Positions 21,014-23,824 of a stretch of DNA of 23,824 nt are shown here, piece after piece; positions within the stretch are counted from its first letter, which is position 1; each line of letters begins with the position of its first letter. The stretch covers positions 1 to 23,824 of the forward strand of contig JAJHQT010000003.1 in the NCBI GenBank assembly GCA_020833205.1, given 5' to 3'. Under the pieces are notes generated by a model. That model was not told where the DNA came from and ran no database searches. It saw only the letters and a list, made by a program, of their open reading frames with translations. Source of the DNA: Pyrobaculum sp. Its GTDB lineage: Archaea > Thermoproteota > Thermoprotei > Thermoproteales > Thermoproteaceae. Both the position numbers and the translations under genes were made by a program.

Positions 21014-22179
21014 CTAAGCTCCTCCCTTATCATTTTAGTAAGAAGTAATTCTAGAGTCTCCAAGGGCTCCGTCCCTATGGATATTAATGTGGTCCGCCCC
21101 CGGACGCCCTCGCCTTTTTTGTTCTGTCGAGTCTCTATAATGCCTTTATCTCTTAAGTCGTTTAGATACGTCCATAATTGACTATGTACTCTCGGTTTTT
21201 CGCCGTATTCTTCACAAACGATTTTATAAACCTCCTCTGCGTCGCCGAAAGTTACATACGACATTCGTGAAGTCTCAAGAGCCCTTACGACGGCTAGTAG
21301 AAATAATTTTTCATGTAACGGCAAACCTGCAAGCACCTCTTCAGAAACGCCGAATAAGACCTCTTTTGATGACCGCCTGACATCCTCTGGGGTTATCTGT
21401 CTCCGACCGTTTTGTTGCGCCACATAGGCGGCTCTGTAGAGTATATCTATGGCGAGTCTGGCATCGCCTTTGTTTGTGTCTAATGGACCTTGGGCGCCTG
21501 TAATGTCAGCAATCATTTGAAGTACGTCTTCGCCATAAGAGCCTTCTGCAAGCCCCGTCCTGGCCCTGTCAAGAAGTATATCAAAGATCTGGTCTTTGGT
21601 ATAGGGAGTAAATCTGACGACCGACTTACCCATAATTCCTCTAGTGGAAGGATCTAGGTTATTCAGGACTGTATCGTTGTGGCCTACTATGGCTAAGGCG
21701 ATTCTAAACGTGCCGAGTTTATCAGATTCTTGTCCTAATCTGATAAACGTAGAGAGTATATCCGGCGCGAAGTTAAAAGCATCATCTAAGACTAGAAAAA
21801 TATAGAGATCTCGCTCACGTAGATGTTCGACTAAAAGAGCTAGAAACTCATCTTTACTTAAGCCCCGTCTTGGAAACGGGATATTTAACGACCTAGCAAT
21901 TTCTACAATAACAGCTGTGAAATTTCTGTAAAGGAACCCATTTATATATACAAAGCGTGCTTTTGAATCATTTTGTCGCAACTCCCAGAGCTTACGTAGA
22001 GTTACAGTTTTGCCCGTGCCAGGTCTACCGAGAAGAGTCACTCTTGGATAATGATGCCCCGGATTTCGTAACCAACTACCTAAAATCATATCTAGTTGCT
22101 GTAGTTGTTGCTCTCTATGCGGAAGCCTAGGCGGCACATAACTCGGCGAGAACACAGCTTCGTCAACAATAATAGCCAT
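21010..22179 (-). CDS. cdc6: Orc1/Cdc6 replication initiator
   Basis: A 389-residue AAA+ initiator that binds origin DNA and helps load MCM. Walker A GRPGTGKT is at 51-58, Walker B is FLVLDDAF at 128-135 (the usual hhDE has Asp-Asp here, a deviation that could weaken ATP hydrolysis), Sensor-2 GDARLAID is at 238-245, and the C-terminal 290-385 form the winged-helix DNA-binding domain (SQLWTYLNDLRDKGIIETRQ). Length is normal for archaeal Orc1/Cdc6. ATG 22179 has TATA-like TTATAAAT about 24 bases upstream. It is followed by the coupled HTH gene, and an AT-rich gap lies on its upstream side. Confidence 0.85.
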   Translation of the reverse strand: MAIIVDEAVFSPSYVPPRLPHREQQLQQLDMILGSWLRNPGHHYPRVTLLGRPGTGKTVTLRKLWELRQNDSKARFVYINGFLYRNFTAVIVEIARSLNIPFPRRGLSKDEFLALLVEHLRERDLYIFLVLDDAFNFAPDILSTFIRLGQESDKLGTFRIALAIVGHNDTVLNNLDPSTRGIMGKSVVRFTPYTKDQIFDILLDRARTGLAEGSYGEDVLQMIADITGAQGPLDTNKGDARLAIDILYRAAYVAQQNGRRQITPEDVRRSSKEVLFGVSEEVLAGLPLHEKLFLLAVVRALETSRMSYVTFGDAEEVYKIVCEEYGEKPRVHSQLWTYLNDLRDKGIIETRQNKKGEGVRGRTTLISIGTEPLETLELLLTKMIREELR

Positions 22180-22198
22180 GAAGACTTAAACAAAGCCA

Positions 22199-22206
22199 TT
22201 ATAAAT
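22199..22206 (-). promoter_or_regulatory. TATA box of the Orc1/Cdc6 operon
   Basis: TTATAAAT (plus strand) centred about 23-24 bases before the ATG at 22179, in the 74-bp gap behind the AT-rich ORF. Confidence 0.6.
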
Positions 22207-22253
22207 ACTTTCAGTCTACATAAAACCCTATACACATAAGTTCATCAAAAGTG

Positions 22254-22553
22254 TCAGCTAACTCTACGAATAAAAAAGAGCGTGCCAATCTTCATAACAT
22301 GACAATTTTCACATACAGGATTTTCATAAAAAATATCATCAAAATAATATATGTTTCTTATTAGAACTCTAAAATATTTATAATTTATGCATTTTTCAAA
22401 ATACATTATGTAAGTATATACATACAGTGTGCTTGTGGTAATAACTTCACATTTTACATTTTCATCATAATAATATAAACAATCACATAGGTCTCTAGCA
22501 AGAATATATTCTTTTTTAGGTATTGTTTTTATTACTATATATTTACGCTCCAC
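22254..22553 (-). CDS. AT-rich 99-residue protein downstream of rfcL, unknown function
   Basis: A 99-residue protein rich in Tyr, Ile, Lys and Cys, with TIPKKEYILARDLCDCLYYYDE near the N-terminus and CENCH at about 81-85. Codons are very AT-rich compared with the neighbours. GTG at 22553 begins 2 bases after the rfcL stop, so it is co-transcribed. The two clustered cysteine sites (CDC, CENC) hint at metal binding; I recognise no family. The base composition may mean recent gain, rapid change, or that this stretch doubles as an easily melted region beside the Orc1/Cdc6 gene. Confidence 0.55.
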   Translation of the reverse strand: MERKYIVIKTIPKKEYILARDLCDCLYYYDENVKCEVITTSTLYVYTYIMYFEKCINYKYFRVLIRNIYYFDDIFYENPVCENCHVMKIGTLFFIRRVS

Positions 22554-22555
22554 TA

Positions 22556-23824
22556 CTATAATATGTTTTTAATATCTATAGTGCTTATTCCAAGTGCATT
22601 GCTCAATTTCTCTATTACCTCCGGGCGTTTCTTAGCAATCGCAGAAAGAACATAGATTAGTTCCGCTCTTACCGCCGTCTTAGATGCATGTAAGTTCTGA
22701 GCTAGGTACTCTATTAGAGTCTCTCGCCGTCTACGTGTTTCTTTAGACCTCGCCAGAAGTAGAAGCCTCTGCGGAAAGCCATATTTAATAAAGGGAGGTA
22801 GTCTAGGCTTGTTTTCTATTTGCGAAACCCCTCCCAGAGCCAGCTCAAGAGCATACGGCAGAAGTTCCCACTCTTGCGTACGTTTAATTCTGCCTAGAAA
22901 CATATCGGCCTTGCTAAGTCTATCATATGCCATGGCCACAAGCTCCGGCTCTTTATATACAACTGGTATACTCTCGAGAGCCCACACAAAGTATTGCTCC
23001 CAGTCAAACGACGGGTTAAACGAAACAGCACGGGCCTCATCAAACCACCGTGCTCTGTAGACGCGGTCTAAGATTTCGAACATAGATAACTGCGGGTTAC
23101 GCTCCCCCACTCTCTTAATGTCGTCCACCGTCAATACCTTTTTCCCACCTGAGAGATACATCTGCAGGTCGTTTATGGCCGCTCTTAAATCCCCAAGAGA
23201 CGACTTGGCAATACTCCTCAAGGCCTCTTCTTCGCATTTAGCACCTTCTCGTATGCACACCCTCCTAAGCACCTCAACGACCTCTTCTTCTGAAAGTCTC
23301 TTTAGATTTACAACAAGCGAGAGGTCTCTAAGAGGTCTGAATTTGGGATCATAGGGGTTGTTCGCCGTCATCACTATAGGAACCTTCGCCGTTTCGATTA
23401 TCTCAATTATGCTTTCGAGTCCTCCTAAGTCCTCTTTTACGTGGAGTCCATCTACCTCGTCGAAGAGGATGAGCTTTCCGTCATAGCCAAAGAGCGAAGA
23501 CTCCCTCAACCCCCTCCCCACAACCTGTTTTATCCTCTCGGCAGACCGTACATCGCTTGCGTTGAGCTCCACAAGCTCGTAGTTTATCTCTCTAGCCAAC
23601 GCGTGGACTAAGGTAGTTTTTCCAACACCAGGCGGCCCAGCTAAGAGGACCGCCTTCGCCTCGGTGATCTCCTTATCTTTTTTCTTGGCCCACCGTGCGC
23701 AAAACTCCTTGGGGGCTTTATATTTCGCACATATCCAAGAGGCCAAGGTATACTTAGCCTCTTCTTGGTTTATTATTTCCGCAAAAGATCTGGGGCGATA
23801 CTTCTCAACCCAGGGGATGGTCAT
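22556..23824 (-). CDS. rfcL: Replication factor C large subunit
   Basis: A 422-residue clamp-loader subunit whose ATG is the last base triplet of the window, so the gene is complete but its promoter lies outside. MTIPWVEKYRPRSFAEIINQ starts the family, Walker A GPPGVGKT is at 63-70, Walker B FDEVDG at 121-126, the SRC-like region falls within 170-190 as SLVVNLKRL, and GDLRAAINDLQ (about 211-221) is the Sensor-2 region. With RFC small subunits it loads PCNA on primed DNA. The C-terminus ends SALGISTIDIKNIL without a canonical QxxLxxFF PCNA-binding motif. The small-subunit gene is not in the window. Confidence 0.95.
   Translation of the reverse strand: MTIPWVEKYRPRSFAEIINQEEAKYTLASWICAKYKAPKEFCARWAKKKDKEITEAKAVLLAGPPGVGKTTLVHALAREINYELVELNASDVRSAERIKQVVGRGLRESSLFGYDGKLILFDEVDGLHVKEDLGGLESIIEIIETAKVPIVMTANNPYDPKFRPLRDLSLVVNLKRLSEEEVVEVLRRVCIREGAKCEEEALRSIAKSSLGDLRAAINDLQMYLSGGKKVLTVDDIKRVGERNPQLSMFEILDRVYRARWFDEARAVSFNPSFDWEQYFVWALESIPVVYKEPELVAMAYDRLSKADMFLGRIKRTQEWELLPYALELALGGVSQIENKPRLPPFIKYGFPQRLLLLARSKETRRRRETLIEYLAQNLHASKTAVRAELIYVLSAIAKKRPEVIEKLSNALGISTIDIKNIL

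Noticed and set aside
22216..22250. C/D-like boxes TTGATGA and CTGA on the minus strand upstream of Orc1/Cdc6
   Set aside because: No D' or C' boxes between them and no guide spacing that fits; the sequence is AT-rich and such matches are expected by chance.
1..23824. tRNA, rRNA, IS elements and CRISPR arrays
   Set aside because: I looked for TPsiC-loop motifs, repeated spacer patterns, terminal inverted repeats and transposase-like ORFs by eye and found none; very divergent or intron-split tRNAs could be missed.

Overview
The window reads as a stretch of chromosome from a hyperthermophilic crenarchaeon of the Thermoproteaceae, most likely Pyrobaculum or a close relative. The evidence is Orc1/Cdc6 and RFC-L replication proteins, A-type ATP synthase subunits, an Ard1-like N-acetyltransferase, NSUN-type methyltransferase, slipin/NfeD pair, short intergenic regions, frequent GTG starts, and TATA-like boxes sitting about 22-27 bases before start codons (leaderless genes). 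I see no tRNA, rRNA, insertion sequence or CRISPR array. The genus is an inference from style and protein content, not from a marker gene.

Left part (1-6061): a secretion/pilus-type ATPase, cut by the window edge, and its double-domain membrane partner run leftward. Above them lies a pyrB-acetyltransferase pair. pyrB is divergent from pyrF, so two pyrimidine genes share a 38-bp promoter region. A DUF763 gene converges on pyrF and is in turn divergent from a phosphohexomutase. Next come an FAD/[2Fe-2S] oxidoreductase, an Mrr-like nuclease, and a coupled membrane protein/zinc-ribbon pair.

Middle (10176-16518): parts of the A-type ATP synthase lie in two convergent groups, atpH-atpC (+) and atpD-orf49-atpK (-). 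orf49 is a 49-residue ORF with its own TATA box, which is identical over 13 bases to the atpK box. A circularly permuted GTPase is divergent from atpD. The slipin-NfeD pair and a single-pass protein follow; between them are a 54-residue membrane microprotein and a well-formed C/D box sRNA.

Right part (16478-23824): AMMECR1 is divergent from a small zinc protein. A small basic, probably winged-helix protein is coupled to an NSUN6-like tRNA m5C methyltransferase. mtnA, a RecB-like nuclease with four clustered cysteines, and an ArsR-like HTH coupled to Orc1/Cdc6 follow. The large clamp-loader subunit (rfcL) and an AT-rich 99-residue protein of unknown role close the window.

The signals I consider most worth checking are the series of putative C/D box guide RNAs in intergenic gaps (one strong, three weaker), the two unannotated microproteins, the repeated architecture of divergent leaderless genes whose start codons sit 46-48 bp apart around one central TATA element, and the Orc1/Cdc6-HTH-nuclease cluster next to the clamp loader.
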